Of a stretch of DNA of 64,000 nt, positions 19,928 through 28,195 are shown piece by piece. The translations under genes were made by a program, and so were the position numbers. Position 1 is the stretch's first letter. Each line of letters starts with the position of its first letter. The DNA is from Streptomyces wedmorensis (GTDB taxonomy: Bacteria > Actinomycetota > Actinomycetes > Streptomycetales > Streptomycetaceae), in the NCBI RefSeq assembly GCF_000716445.1, contig NZ_JNWK01000035.1:148082-212081 (forward strand), given 5' to 3'. Below the pieces are notes generated by a model. That model was not told the origin of the DNA, did not search any database, and saw nothing but the letters and a program-made list of their open reading frames with translations.

Positions 19928-21792
19928 GTTCCGGACCTGGCCAGGAACGTGAAATCGCAGCCGGTGTCGGCCTGGGAGATCTGCTCCATGTACAGCGCGC
20001 CGTAGCCGCGCTCGTACCGGGCCGGCGGTGATGTCCACACGGCCCGACGGCCGGTCAGCTCCTCGTCCGTGACGTGCAGGTGGAGGGAGCGTGCCGCGAC
20101 GTCGAGGGTGATCGTATCGCCCGTACGGACGAGGGCAAGAGGTCCGCCGACATGGGACTCGGGCGCCACGTGCAGCACACAGGCCCCGTAACTCGTCCCG
20201 CTCATCCGGGCGTCGGAGATCCGGACCATGTCCCGCACGCCCTGCTCCAGGAGGTACCGGGGGATGGGCAGCATCCCGTACTCGGGCATGCCCGGGCCGC
20301 CCTTTGGCCCCGCGCCGCGCAGCACGAGCACATGGTCGGCGGTGATGCCGAGCGACGGGTCGTCGATGGTCCGCTGCATCGTCCGGTAGTCGTCGAACAC
20401 GACCGCCGGGCCGGTGTGCTTCAGCAGCCGCGGCTCGGCCGCGATGTGTTTGATGACGGCGCCGTCCGGGCAGAGGTTGCCGCGCAGCACCGCGACCCCG
20501 CCCTCGGCGGCCAGCGGCCTCGCCCGGTCCCGGATCACCTCGTCGTCGTGCACGAGGGCGCCGGCGAGCTGCTCGCGCAGGCTCGTGTGCGAGACGGTCG
20601 GCCGGTCCAGGTGCAGCACGTCGGTGAGCCGGGAAAGGAACCCCGTCATGCCGCCCGCGAAGTGGAAGTCCTCCATCAGGTACCGTCCGCCGGGCCGCAG
20701 GTTCGCGAGCACCGGCACGGTCCTGGCGATCCGGTCGAAGTCGTCGAGCGTCAGCGTCACCCCGGAGCGCCCGGCCATGGCGATCAGATGGATGACCGCG
20801 TTGGTCGAGCCGCCGAGCGCCAGGACCGCGGCGACCGCGTCCTCGTACGCCTCCCGGGTCAGCACCTGCGACAGCCGCAGGTCACGCCGTACGAGCTCGA
20901 CGATCCGCAGGCCCGACGCGGCGGCCATCCGGTCGTGCCCGGAGTCGACGGCCGGCACCGACGAGGCGCCGGGCACCGTCACGCCCAGGGTCTCGGCGGC
21001 GGCGGTGAGCGTGGACGCCGTGCCCATCGTCATGCAGTGACCGGGGGAGCGGGCGAGCCCGCTCTCCAGCTCGGCCATCTCGCAGTCGCCGATCAGCCCC
21101 GCCCGCTTCTCGTCCCAGTACTTCCACATGTCCGTGCCGGAGCCGAGCGTCTCGCCCCGCCAGTGGCCCGGCAGCATCGGACCGGCCGGCACGAACACGG
21201 TCGGCAGGTCCACCGAGGCGGCGCCCATGAGCAGCGCCGGCGTCGTCTTGTCGCAGCCGCCCATCAGGACGGCCCCGTCCACCGGGTACGAGCGCAGCAA
21301 CTCCTCCGTCTCCATGGCCAGGAGGTTGCGGTACAGCATCGGCGTCGGCTTCTGGAAGGTCTCCGACAGGGTGGACACCGGGAACTCCAGCGGGAAGCCG
21401 CCGGCCTGCCACACCCCCCGCTTCACGGCCTGGGCCCGGTCGCGCAGATGGACGTGGCAGGGGTTGATGTCGGACCAGGTGTTCAGGATCGCGATCACCG
21501 GCTTGCCGAGGTGCTCCTCGGGCAGGTACCCGAGTTGCCGGGTCCGCGCGCGATGGCTGAACGAGCGCAGCCCGTCCGTGCCGTACCACTGGTGACTGCG
21601 GAACTCCTCGGGCTTCCGGCCCGCGCCGCCGGGCCCGTCGCCCGCGTCGGTGGGCGCGGGGCCCGCGTCGGTGGGCGGGGGGCTCGTCTCGTCGCGTCCG
21701 GGGCTCGTGCCGGCGGGCTCGTGGCTCGTCTCGTCGGGCACGTGGCTCGTCTCGTCGGGTTCGGGGCTGGTGCCGGCGGGCTCGTGGCTCAT
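19903..21792 (-). CDS. Sugar-acid dehydratase, IlvD/Edd family (L-arabinonate-dehydratase-like)
   Basis: Iron-sulfur dehydratase of 629 residues converting an aldonate to its 2-keto-3-deoxy acid. Cluster cysteines are visible in SDINPCH, GGCDKTTP and GHCMTMGTAST, and the catalytic serine region is SDARMSGTSYG. The pattern RSHQWYGTDGLRSF and LNTWSDINPCHVHLR resembles characterised L-arabinonate dehydratases more than IlvD or Edd. The first 55 or so residues are a repetitive Ser/Pro/Glu/Thr-rich extension not seen in the family. ATG 21792 overlaps the stop of the DapA-type gene (ATGA). With that partner it suggests non-phosphorylative oxidation of a pectin sugar such as L-arabinose; substrate assignment is inference. 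Confidence 0.88.
   Translation of the reverse strand: MSHEPAGTSPEPDETSHVPDETSHEPAGTSPGRDETSPPPTDAGPAPTDAGDGPGGAGRKPEEFRSHQWYGTDGLRSFSHRARTRQLGYLPEEHLGKPVIAILNTWSDINPCHVHLRDRAQAVKRGVWQAGGFPLEFPVSTLSETFQKPTPMLYRNLLAMETEELLRSYPVDGAVLMGGCDKTTPALLMGAASVDLPTVFVPAGPMLPGHWRGETLGSGTDMWKYWDEKRAGLIGDCEMAELESGLARSPGHCMTMGTASTLTAAAETLGVTVPGASSVPAVDSGHDRMAAASGLRIVELVRRDLRLSQVLTREAYEDAVAAVLALGGSTNAVIHLIAMAGRSGVTLTLDDFDRIARTVPVLANLRPGGRYLMEDFHFAGGMTGFLSRLTDVLHLDRPTVSHTSLREQLAGALVHDDEVIRDRARPLAAEGGVAVLRGNLCPDGAVIKHIAAEPRLLKHTGPAVVFDDYRTMQRTIDDPSLGITADHVLVLRGAGPKGGPGMPEYGMLPIPRYLLEQGVRDMVRISDARMSGTSYGACVLHVAPESHVGGPLALVRTGDTITLDVAARSLHLHVTDEELTGRRAVWTSPPARYERGYGALYMEQISQADTGCDFTFLARSGTTPDPYAG
21625..21792. repeat. 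Coding tandem repeat at the 5' end of the dehydratase gene
   Basis: Degenerate units built on ggctcgtctcgtcgg and ggctcgtgccggcgggctcg encode repeated SHEPAGTSPEPDE-like and SHVPDETSHEPAG blocks, then PPPTDAGPAPTDAGDG. They precede the conserved enzyme (which begins near RSHQWYG) and are in frame. Confidence 0.8.
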
Positions 21793-22691
21793 ATCGGCCA
21801 CCCGCCGGCGATGGCCGCGACCTCGGCCCGTGCCGCGTCGGGCAGTTCGCGGCTTGGCGGCCGGATGGCGCGGCGGCACAGGCCGAGGGAGGCGAGGGCC
21901 TCCTTGACGACGGTCACGTTGTCGGCACTGCCGTTCGCCGCCCGCAGCTCCTCGAAGCGGCGGATCCGCTCCCACACCTTCATCGCGGTCGGGTAGTCGC
22001 CGGCCCGCAGCGCGTGCAGCATCTCCAGGGAGAGCGCGGGGGAGACGTTGACCAGGCCGGAGGTGAAGCCGGTGGCGCCGCTCGCGAAGTACGCGGGAGC
22101 GTACGGCTCGGCGAGACCCGCCACCCACACGAACCGGTCGAGGCCCGCGTCCCGGGCGAAGCCGGCGAACCGGGCCGCGTCCGGCACCGCGTACTTCACC
22201 CCGACGACGTTGGGGCAGGCGGCGCCGAGCTCCGCCAGCCGGGCCCCGCTCAGGAGCGGGTTGCGGATGTAGGGGACGACACCGAGCTCCGGGACCGCCT
22301 CGGCGATGGCCCGGTGGTAGTCGACCCAGCCGCTCTCGGAGACGTACGGGTGGACGGGCTGGTGGACCATCACCATGTCGGCGCCGGTGGCGTGGGCGTG
22401 CCGGGCGGCCTCGACCGCGGTCGGCACGTCGTGGCCGACGCCGACCAGGATCACGGCGCGGCCGCCCGCCTCCTCGACGGTCGCCTCGGTGACGGCTCGA
22501 CGCTCCTCGGGGGCGAGGGCGTAGAACTCGCCGGTGTTGCCGTTCGGGGTGAGGGTGCGCACCCCGCCGTCGAGCAGCCGCCGCAGCAGGGCGCGGTGGG
22601 CGGCGGTGTCGACCGAGCCGTCCTCGGCGAAGGGGGTGACCGGGATCGCCACGACATCGGCGAGGGCGGCCCTCAGTGTCTCGAATTCCAT
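21789..22691 (-). CDS. DapA/KDG-type aldolase or dehydratase (dihydrodipicolinate synthase family)
   Basis: A 300-residue TIM-barrel Schiff-base enzyme. It has the GNTGEFYAL motif (family GxxGE), and a Lys in VGVKYAVPD as the probable Schiff-base residue. The GNTGEFY wording is typical of 5-dehydro-4-deoxyglucarate and 2-keto-3-deoxy-L-arabinonate dehydratases rather than of lysine-pathway DapA. Paired with the sugar-acid dehydratase, it should convert the 2-keto-3-deoxy acid either to a semialdehyde (dehydration) or to pyruvate plus aldehyde. ATG 22691 is preferred over upstream in-frame starts that lie in low-complexity sequence. Confidence 0.87.
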   Translation of the reverse strand: MEFETLRAALADVVAIPVTPFAEDGSVDTAAHRALLRRLLDGGVRTLTPNGNTGEFYALAPEERRAVTEATVEEAGGRAVILVGVGHDVPTAVEAARHAHATGADMVMVHQPVHPYVSESGWVDYHRAIAEAVPELGVVPYIRNPLLSGARLAELGAACPNVVGVKYAVPDAARFAGFARDAGLDRFVWVAGLAEPYAPAYFASGATGFTSGLVNVSPALSLEMLHALRAGDYPTAMKVWERIRRFEELRAANGSADNVTVVKEALASLGLCRRAIRPPSRELPDAARAEVAAIAGGWPI

Positions 22692-22779
22692 GGTGCCTCG
22701 CAGTTCACTCACGGGCCGGGTGCTCACGGCGTGGGCGCCCGCCCGCTGTTCAGGGGGGAGGTGGCTGGGCGGCGCGGTC

Positions 22780-22975
22780 GCGTCGGCGCCGGACTTCGGC
22801 GGCTGGTCGCGGTCGTCGGTCGCGGTGGTCGCGCTTCGGGGGTCGGTTGCGGTGGTCGTTCGCGGTGGTCGCGCTTCGGGGGCCGGCCGCGGTGGCCGGT
22901 GGCCGGTGCAGTGGCGGTGCCGGTGGCCGGTTGGCCGTGGCCGTTTCGCGGTGGCCGGGCCGCGGGCCCCGCGCG
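22780..22975. repeat. Short tandem repeats in the spacer before the DapA-type gene
   Basis: The 299-bp gap between the GntR gene end (22991) and the DapA-type start (22691) is filled by iterated ggtcgcggtggtcgcgcttcggggg and ggccggtggcc units. No gene, operator or terminator could be distinguished inside it. Confidence 0.7.
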
Positions 22976-22990
22976 GCCGGCAGGCGCCCG

Positions 22991-23620
22991 CTATGGGAAG
23001 GCGCGTTCGACGAACGAGGCGATGTGGTCGTGCACGGCGCGGCCGGCCCCTTCGACGTCGCCCGCGACGGCGAGTCGCAGGATCTCCTCGTGCTCCGAGG
23101 CCTCGCGTTCCCAGGAGGGGACGGCGGCCCAGGCGACCGTGGAGACCAGGGCGGCCTGGTCGCGGACCTCGTCGAGCATCCGGCCGAGGAGCGGGTTGCC
23201 GCAGGGCAGGTACAAGGACCGGTGGAACTCCCGGTTGGCCAGGGAGCGTTCCGCCGGATCCTCGGCTCCGGCGGCCCGGCGCAGCGCCTCGTGGGCCGCG
23301 TCGAGGGGGGCGCCCGAGGCGACGGCGCGGCGGACCGCCTCGGGCTCCAGGAGCAGCCGTACGTCGTAGACGGCGCGGGCCATGTCCGCGTCGACCATGC
23401 GGACCGTGACGCCCTTGTACTGGCTCATCACCACGAGCCCGCTGCCCGCGAGGGTCTTGAGCGCCTCGCGGACCGGGGTCTTCGACACCCCGAACCGCGC
23501 GGCGAGTTCGGTCTCCACGAGCGCCTGGCCGGGTCTGAGCCCTCCGGTGAGGATGTCGTGCTTGATCGCTTCCAGGACGTACTGGGTGCGGGAGGGGATG
23601 GGGCTGGGGGCGAAGGCCAT
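22991..23620 (-). CDS. FadR-subfamily GntR transcriptional regulator
   Basis: A 209-residue regulator with a winged helix at about residues 10-75 (GQALVETELAARFGVSKTPVREALKTL) and an all-helical FCD effector domain (DVRLLLEPEAVRRAV, then FHRSLYLPCGN and a C-terminal HEEILRLAVAGD). FCD regulators usually sense sugar acids or other carboxylates, which fits control of the downstream DapA/IlvD pair (same strand, 299 bp gap). The palindrome TCATATATGA 31 bp upstream is a candidate autoregulatory site. Confidence 0.92.
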   Translation of the reverse strand: MAFAPSPIPSRTQYVLEAIKHDILTGGLRPGQALVETELAARFGVSKTPVREALKTLAGSGLVVMSQYKGVTVRMVDADMARAVYDVRLLLEPEAVRRAVASGAPLDAAHEALRRAAGAEDPAERSLANREFHRSLYLPCGNPLLGRMLDEVRDQAALVSTVAWAAVPSWEREASEHEEILRLAVAGDVEGAGRAVHDHIASFVERAFP

Positions 23621-23650
23621 GGAGCACTCTCAGATCTCGTGTATCGCGTC

Positions 23651-23660
23651 TCATATATGA
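23651..23660. promoter_or_regulatory. Candidate GntR operator
   Basis: TCATATATGA is a perfect 10-bp palindrome and a conspicuous AT-rich island upstream of the GntR gene. It may be the regulator's own site or overlap its -10 element. Confidence 0.45.
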
Positions 23661-23730
23661 CGTACGAAGTGCAACGGGCATGAAGTTAGGGGGGCGTTCG
23701 TGTTTCGTCAATGCTTCGCACACGGTTCGT

Positions 23731-23742
23731 GAAAGCGTTTTC
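23731..23742. promoter_or_regulatory. LacI-type operator upstream of GH31
   Basis: GAAAGCGTTTTC is a one-mismatch version of the GAAAGCGCTTTC palindrome. It lies 108 bp before the GH31 start and resembles the AAGCGCTT sites elsewhere in the window. A possible -10 (GATAAC) follows at 23796. Confidence 0.5.
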
Positions 23743-23849
23743 TGTCGAGGGAGGTCCAGGGGTCGGCGGGGCTGGTTCACCGTTTTGTTTTCTGGGATAA
23801 CTATTGGGGGCTCCGTGGAGCCCCTCCGACCCCGTCCCCAAGGACCAGC

Positions 23850-26099
23850 ATGAAGTTCACCGACGGCTTCTGGCTGATGCGCGAGGGTGTCCACGCCTCG
23901 TACGCCACCGAAGTCCGCGACCTGCGCACCGAAGTCGACCGCTTCACCGCCCACGCCTCCGTCAAGCGGGTCCTGACCCGCGGCGACACCCTGAACTCGG
24001 CCCTCCTGACCGTGGAGTGCCGCGCCCACGCCGAGGGTGTCATCGGGGTCCGCGTCACCCACCACGCCGGAAAGACCCGCCGCGGACCGGACTTCGCCCT
24101 CGCGGACGGCGGACCGGCCGCCGGCGCGGTGCGCGAGGACGGACCCGTCGTCGAACTCGCCTCCGGGCCGCTGCGCCTGCGCCTCGACCGCTCGGCGCCC
24201 TGGACGCTGCACTTCACGGACGCCGACGGGCGGCCCCTCACCGAGGCCGGCCGCAAGGGCACCGCGTTCGTCACCACCCCCGACGGCGCCCACCACATGG
24301 CCGTCCAGCTCGCGCTCGGCGTCGGCGAGCAGATCTACGGCCTCGGCGAACGCTTCACGCCCTTCGTGAAGAACGGCCAGAGCGTCGACATCTGGCAGGC
24401 CGACGGCGGCACCAGCAGCGAACAGGCCTACAAGAACATCCCCTTCTACCTCTCCTCCCGCGGCTACGGCGTCTTCGTCGACCACCCGGGACGCGTCTCC
24501 TTCGAGGTCGGGTCCGAGGCCGTCGGCCAGGTCCAGTTCAGCGTCGAGGACCAGACCCTGGAGTACCTCGTCGTCGCCGGCCCCACCCCCAAGGAGGTCC
24601 TCGCCCGCTACACCGCGCTGACCGGCCGCCCCGCCCTGCCGCCGCCCTGGTCCTTCGGCCTGTGGCTGACGACGTCGTTCACCACCCGGTACGACGAGGC
24701 GACCGTCACCTCCTTCGTCGACGGCATGGCCGAGCGCGACATCCCGCTCTCCGTCTTCCACTTCGACTGCTTCTGGATGCGCGAGTACCAGTGGTCGGAC
24801 TTCCGCTGGGACCCCGGGACCTTCCCCGACCCGGCCGGCATGATCGCCCGCCTCAAGGAACGCGGCCTGCGCGTCGGCCTCTGGATCAACCCCTACATCG
24901 CCCAGAAGTCCGAGCTCTTCGCGGAGGGCGCCGAGCGCGGCCTCCTGGTCCGCCGGCCGAACGGCGACATCTGGCAGTGGGACCTCTGGCAGCCCGGCAT
25001 GGCCCTCGTCGACTTCACGAACCCCGAGGCCAGGACCTGGTTCCAGGACAAGCTGCGCCCCCTGCTCGCCCAGGGCGTCGACTGCTTCAAGACCGACTTC
25101 GGCGAGCGCGTCCCGACCGACGTCGTCTGGCACGACGGCTCCGACCCCGCCCGCATGCACAACTACTACGCCCAGCTCTACAACCGGACCGTCTTCGAAC
25201 TCCTGGAGAAGGAGCGCGGCACCGGCGAGGCCGTCCTCTTCGCCCGCTCCGCGACCGCCGGCGGCCAGCAGTTCCCCGTGCACTGGGGCGGCGACTGCTG
25301 GGCCTCCTTCGAGGCCATGGCCGAGTCACTGCGCGGCGGCCTCTCCCTCTCCCTCAGCGGCTTCGGCTTCTGGAGCCACGACATCGGCGGCTTCGAGGGC
25401 ACCCCCGACCCCGAGGTCTTCACCCGCTGGCTCGCCTTCGGACTCCTCTCCTCGCACAGCAGACTGCACGGCAGCGACTCCTACCGCGTCCCCTGGGAGT
25501 TCGGCGACACCGCCGTCGCCGTCGCCCGCCGCTTCACCCGCCTCAAGCACCGCCTCATGCCCTACCTGTACGCCGCCGCCGTCGAGGCCCACACGACGGG
25601 CGTCCCCCTCATGCGCCCCATGCTCCTCGAATTCCCCGACGACCCCGCCTGCCGCACCCTCGACCGCCAGTACATGCTCGGCCCCGACCTCCTCGTGGCA
25701 CCCGTGATGAGCCCCGGCGGCACCGTCGAGGTGTACGTCCCCGAGGGCGCCTGGACCCACCTGCTCACCGGCGAGACGGTCACCGGCCCCGCCTGGCGCC
25801 ACGAGACCCACGACCTCCACGACCTCCCCCTCTACGTCCGCCCCGGCGCCGTCCTCCCCCTCGCCGCCGACGCCTCCCGCCCCGACGGCGCCTGGCTCGA
25901 CGGCCTGACCCTCCTGGTGGCCCCCGGAGCCCCACCTGGCACCACGACCACCGTCACGGTCCCGGACCACGGGGGCGCCCCGGCGGCGGTCTACCGGGTG
26001 ACCCGCACCCCGGACGGCCTGCACGTGGAATCGACGGACACCGAACTTCCCTACGCGGTACGGGCCCTGGGACCCGGAGGCGTCGAGGACGGGAACTGA
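23850..26099 (+). CDS. yicI: GH31 alpha-xylosidase, YicI type
   Basis: Releases alpha-linked xylose from the non-reducing end of isoprimeverose and xyloglucan-type oligosaccharides in the cytoplasm. The 749-residue protein has the N-terminal beta-sandwich (from MKFTDGFWLMREG), a catalytic barrel with the nucleophile Asp416 in KTDFGE and acid/base Asp482 in WGGDCWASFE, and the C-terminal sandwiches. Both catalytic residues fall at the same numbers as in E. coli YicI, which supports the alpha-xylosidase subtype over alpha-glucosidase. It has its own promoter region with a LacI-like site and is followed by a terminator; GH3, GH42 and GH95 a few kilobases away are plausible partners. Confidence 0.93.
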   Translation: MKFTDGFWLMREGVHASYATEVRDLRTEVDRFTAHASVKRVLTRGDTLNSALLTVECRAHAEGVIGVRVTHHAGKTRRGPDFALADGGPAAGAVREDGPVVELASGPLRLRLDRSAPWTLHFTDADGRPLTEAGRKGTAFVTTPDGAHHMAVQLALGVGEQIYGLGERFTPFVKNGQSVDIWQADGGTSSEQAYKNIPFYLSSRGYGVFVDHPGRVSFEVGSEAVGQVQFSVEDQTLEYLVVAGPTPKEVLARYTALTGRPALPPPWSFGLWLTTSFTTRYDEATVTSFVDGMAERDIPLSVFHFDCFWMREYQWSDFRWDPGTFPDPAGMIARLKERGLRVGLWINPYIAQKSELFAEGAERGLLVRRPNGDIWQWDLWQPGMALVDFTNPEARTWFQDKLRPLLAQGVDCFKTDFGERVPTDVVWHDGSDPARMHNYYAQLYNRTVFELLEKERGTGEAVLFARSATAGGQQFPVHWGGDCWASFEAMAESLRGGLSLSLSGFGFWSHDIGGFEGTPDPEVFTRWLAFGLLSSHSRLHGSDSYRVPWEFGDTAVAVARRFTRLKHRLMPYLYAAAVEAHTTGVPLMRPMLLEFPDDPACRTLDRQYMLGPDLLVAPVMSPGGTVEVYVPEGAWTHLLTGETVTGPAWRHETHDLHDLPLYVRPGAVLPLAADASRPDGAWLDGLTLLVAPGAPPGTTTTVTVPDHGGAPAAVYRVTRTPDGLHVESTDTELPYAVRALGPGGVEDGN
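26021..26099. repeat. GH31 3' end, copy 1 of a duplicated segment
   Basis: The last 79 bp of the GH31 gene recur at 27047-27125 with about 13 differences by eye. The two copies are direct repeats about one kilobase apart and bracket the ricin-type lectin gene. Confidence 0.75.
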
Positions 26100-26226
26100 C
26101 CTGGGGCACCTCGCGCTCGGCACTGACGGTGCGCTTCTTCGGGACCGCGGATGCGCCCTGCACGAAGAGTGCGCCGGGGACGGGTGTCCATCCGGCGCAA
26201 CTGACTGTTCATCCGTGTGAACGAGC

Positions 26227-26252
26227 GGGCGTCGGGCAGCTGCCCGACGCCC
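26227..26252. terminator. Bidirectional terminator, perfect 26-bp palindrome
   Basis: A perfect inverted repeat with 13-bp arms starting GGGCGTCGGG lies between the convergent GH31 (ends 26099) and lectin (ends 26263) genes. No T tract follows. Confidence 0.75.
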
Positions 26253-26262
26253 GGCCAGGGGT

Positions 26263-26805
26263 CTACCAGTCCACGGCCTTGATGCCGAACGACTGGTTGG
26301 CACCCGTGGTGCACGACCACAGCCGCGCGGGGGCGCCCGCCTGCGTGCTCCAGTCGGCTATTTCCAGGCACTTGTTCGCGGCGTACGAGAAGTCCATGAC
26401 GAAGTTGAACTGGCCGTGGAAGGTCTGGTTGAGGCCCCAGTGGCAGTCCCACTGGTTCGCGGGCGCACCGTTGTAGCGCGCCCAGCCGCCGATCTCCAGG
26501 CACTTGCCGCTGTTGGCGTTCACGTAGTAGTACGCCCCGGGGTCACCCGCGGGGGAGTAGCGGTGCCACTTCTGGTTGTCGCCACCGGTGCAGGGCCACT
26601 GGCGGACGGCCGCGCCGTTCGCCTTGCTCCAGTCCGCGACCTCGAGGCACTGGCCGGAGTGCTCCGCGCGGATCTCGACGGTGGCCAGGTAGTAGTCCGG
26701 ACCGGCTGCCTGGGCCGGAGCGGCCGAGAGGCCGAAGACGATTCCGAGGGAGGCGGCAAGAACAAGCAGTCCGTGCCGGGCACGGACGAACGCGGTGGGC
26801 TTCAT
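26263..26805 (-). CDS. Secreted ricin-type (RICIN) lectin-domain protein
   Basis: A 180-residue exported protein made of a signal peptide (to about residue 34, ending APAQAAG) and a single beta-trefoil. Three repeats are evident from SGQCLEVADWS, SGKCLEIGGWA and NKCLEIADWS, each followed by a QW- or LW-containing stretch (RQWPCTGGDNQKW, NQWDCHWGLNQTF, RLWSCTTGANQSF). It has no catalytic domain, so it probably binds sugars at the surface or is a stand-alone binding module. The terminator that ends GH31 also ends this gene. Confidence 0.88.
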   Translation of the reverse strand: MKPTAFVRARHGLLVLAASLGIVFGLSAAPAQAAGPDYYLATVEIRAEHSGQCLEVADWSKANGAAVRQWPCTGGDNQKWHRYSPAGDPGAYYYVNANSGKCLEIGGWARYNGAPANQWDCHWGLNQTFHGQFNFVMDFSYAANKCLEIADWSTQAGAPARLWSCTTGANQSFGIKAVDW

Positions 26806-27046
26806 AGTCCTCTGCAATCGATAGGAGAGATCCGGCGAGCGGCCGGAATCGCCGTTCATGATCACACGAGTATGCCCTGTAAATGATCTTTGGCCCCGTC
26901 CGTCGGAGCTCTCAAGCGCCGCGCTTGCCGACCGGGTTGGCGGAACAGGCCCCTCCGCTCCGCGCTCGGCGAGCCCGGAGGAGTGCCCCTGGTCAAAGCC
27001 TTCGTCCAGCCCGTCCGGGGCGGGGCCGCCTGCACCCGGACAGCCC

Positions 27047-27125
27047 ACACGCGGAAGCGACGGACACCGAACTCCCCTGCGTGGTGCGGATCCTGGAACC
27101 CGGAGGCGCCCAGGACGGGAACTGG
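27047..27125. pseudogene. Duplicated fragment of the GH31 3' end
   Basis: On the plus strand this segment reads ATDTELPCVVRILEPGGAQDGN, matching the GH31 C-terminus STDTELPYAVRALGPGGVEDGN. The stop codon has become TGG. Nothing of the catalytic domain remains upstream, so this is a remnant or a partial duplication. The rest of the 452-bp gap (26806-27257) holds no gene; a TACGAT element at 27173 may serve as the -10 of the next gene. Confidence 0.7.
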
Positions 27126-27257
27126 CCCACGACGCGGCCGAGATGTGCCGACGGGGCACGGAAGCCCGACGCTACGATCCTCGGGCCCGCCGGTGCCCGG
27201 CCGTCGGAGCCGGCGGCCGGGCCCGCGGCGAACCGGCAGACCAACAGGAGGAAGACC

Positions 27258-27692
27258 ATGAAGTTTCTGTCCCACGTCGAGCCGCCCGAGCGCATGCGCG
27301 GCCTGGAAGTTCCGCCCGAGGTGGTGGCCGCGCTCGACGGAGGCGCCCGCCCGCCGGTGACGATCACCGTCAACGGCCACTCCTGGAAGAGCAGGATCGC
27401 CATCATGCGGGGCCGCCACCTGATCGGCCTCAGCAAAGCCAACCGCGAGGCCGCGGGTGTCGAGACCGGCGAGGAGGTCGAGGTCGAGCTGGAGCTCGAC
27501 ACCGAGCCCCGCGTCGTCGTCGAGCCGCCGGACTTCGCCGCGGCCCTGGACGAAGACCCCTTCATCCGCGCCGCATACGACAGCCTTTCCCACACCCACA
27601 AGCGCCGGCACGTGCTCGCCATCGAGAGCGCGAAGGGGGCCGACACGCGCCGACGTCGCATCGAGAAGGCCATCGACACCCTCCGCGGCTGA
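27258..27692 (+). CDS. DUF1905 / YdeI-like protein
   Basis: A 144-residue cytoplasmic protein with an N-terminal DUF1905 beta-barrel (PPEVVAALDGGARPPVTITVNGHSWKS, LIGLSKANREAAGV, EEVEVELELD) and a C-terminal bacteriocin-protection YdeI-type helical segment (HTHKRRHVLAIESAKGADTRRRRIEKAI). The ATG has AGGAGGAAG upstream. No biochemical role is established for the family, and nothing around it suggests one. Confidence 0.87.
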   Translation: MKFLSHVEPPERMRGLEVPPEVVAALDGGARPPVTITVNGHSWKSRIAIMRGRHLIGLSKANREAAGVETGEEVEVELELDTEPRVVVEPPDFAAALDEDPFIRAAYDSLSHTHKRRHVLAIESAKGADTRRRRIEKAIDTLRG

Positions 27693-27717
27693 GCAGGAGA
27701 AGCGAGCCCCGGCCGCG

Positions 27718-27986
27718 TCAGCCACCGCCTCCTCTGCCCGTGCCCCAAGTCGTCACGCGCGCGATCCACTCCACACGGGCGGCGAACGTGGCGCGCCCCG
27801 CGGCCACGCCGTGCGCCTCGCATCCGACCCCGCCGGCCCCGGACAGGGCAGCGGGGTCGGCTCCGACTTCCACGCGCACCCGCCGTCCACGCAGCGCGCG
27901 GTCACGGTGAACCCGGCCCCCGGCCCGGGGTGCCTGGCCATGCGGTAGACGGGCGTGACGGCCAGGGCTGACGCCGTCACGGCCAC
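27718..27986 (-). pseudogene. Decayed small Cys-containing protein, DUF7848-like (copy A)
   Basis: The minus strand reads AVTPVYRMARHPGPG, then CVDGGCAWKSEPTP, and after a frameshift continues CEAHGVAAGRATFAARVEWIARVTTW. This matches copy B at 30504-30760 region by region. The short CxxC-rich protein followed by a H-x-TGHT-F segment recalls the DUF7848 family of streptomycete accessory proteins, an identification I hold loosely. Sequence from 27990 to 28195 contains no gene I can support. Confidence 0.5.
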
Positions 27987-28195
27987 TCCCGAGGCAGCAT
28001 CGACTTCGGCCCGTCGTGCGGTGGTTGAGGATCTCCCCCTGAAATCCGCCGCCGCCGAGCGGCCGTGCGTCCGGAAGGCGGTGGCTCCCGGACGGCTGCG
28101 CTGGGTGAAGCCCTGCGAGGACGGTCGGCGGTTGTGTCCCGTACTCCGCTGGACCTGGACGAACCCGTCGCGCGCGATCCGCCACGGGACCCCTG

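Noticed and set aside
22692..25283. Upstream extension of the DapA-type frame on the minus strand
   Set aside because: It crosses the GntR gene and GH31 in antisense and reads as low-complexity Arg/Gly/Pro.
28000..28195. Possible transposase remnant between copy A pseudogene and the NmrA-like gene
   Set aside because: No inverted repeats, target duplications or recognisable transposase residues in any frame.
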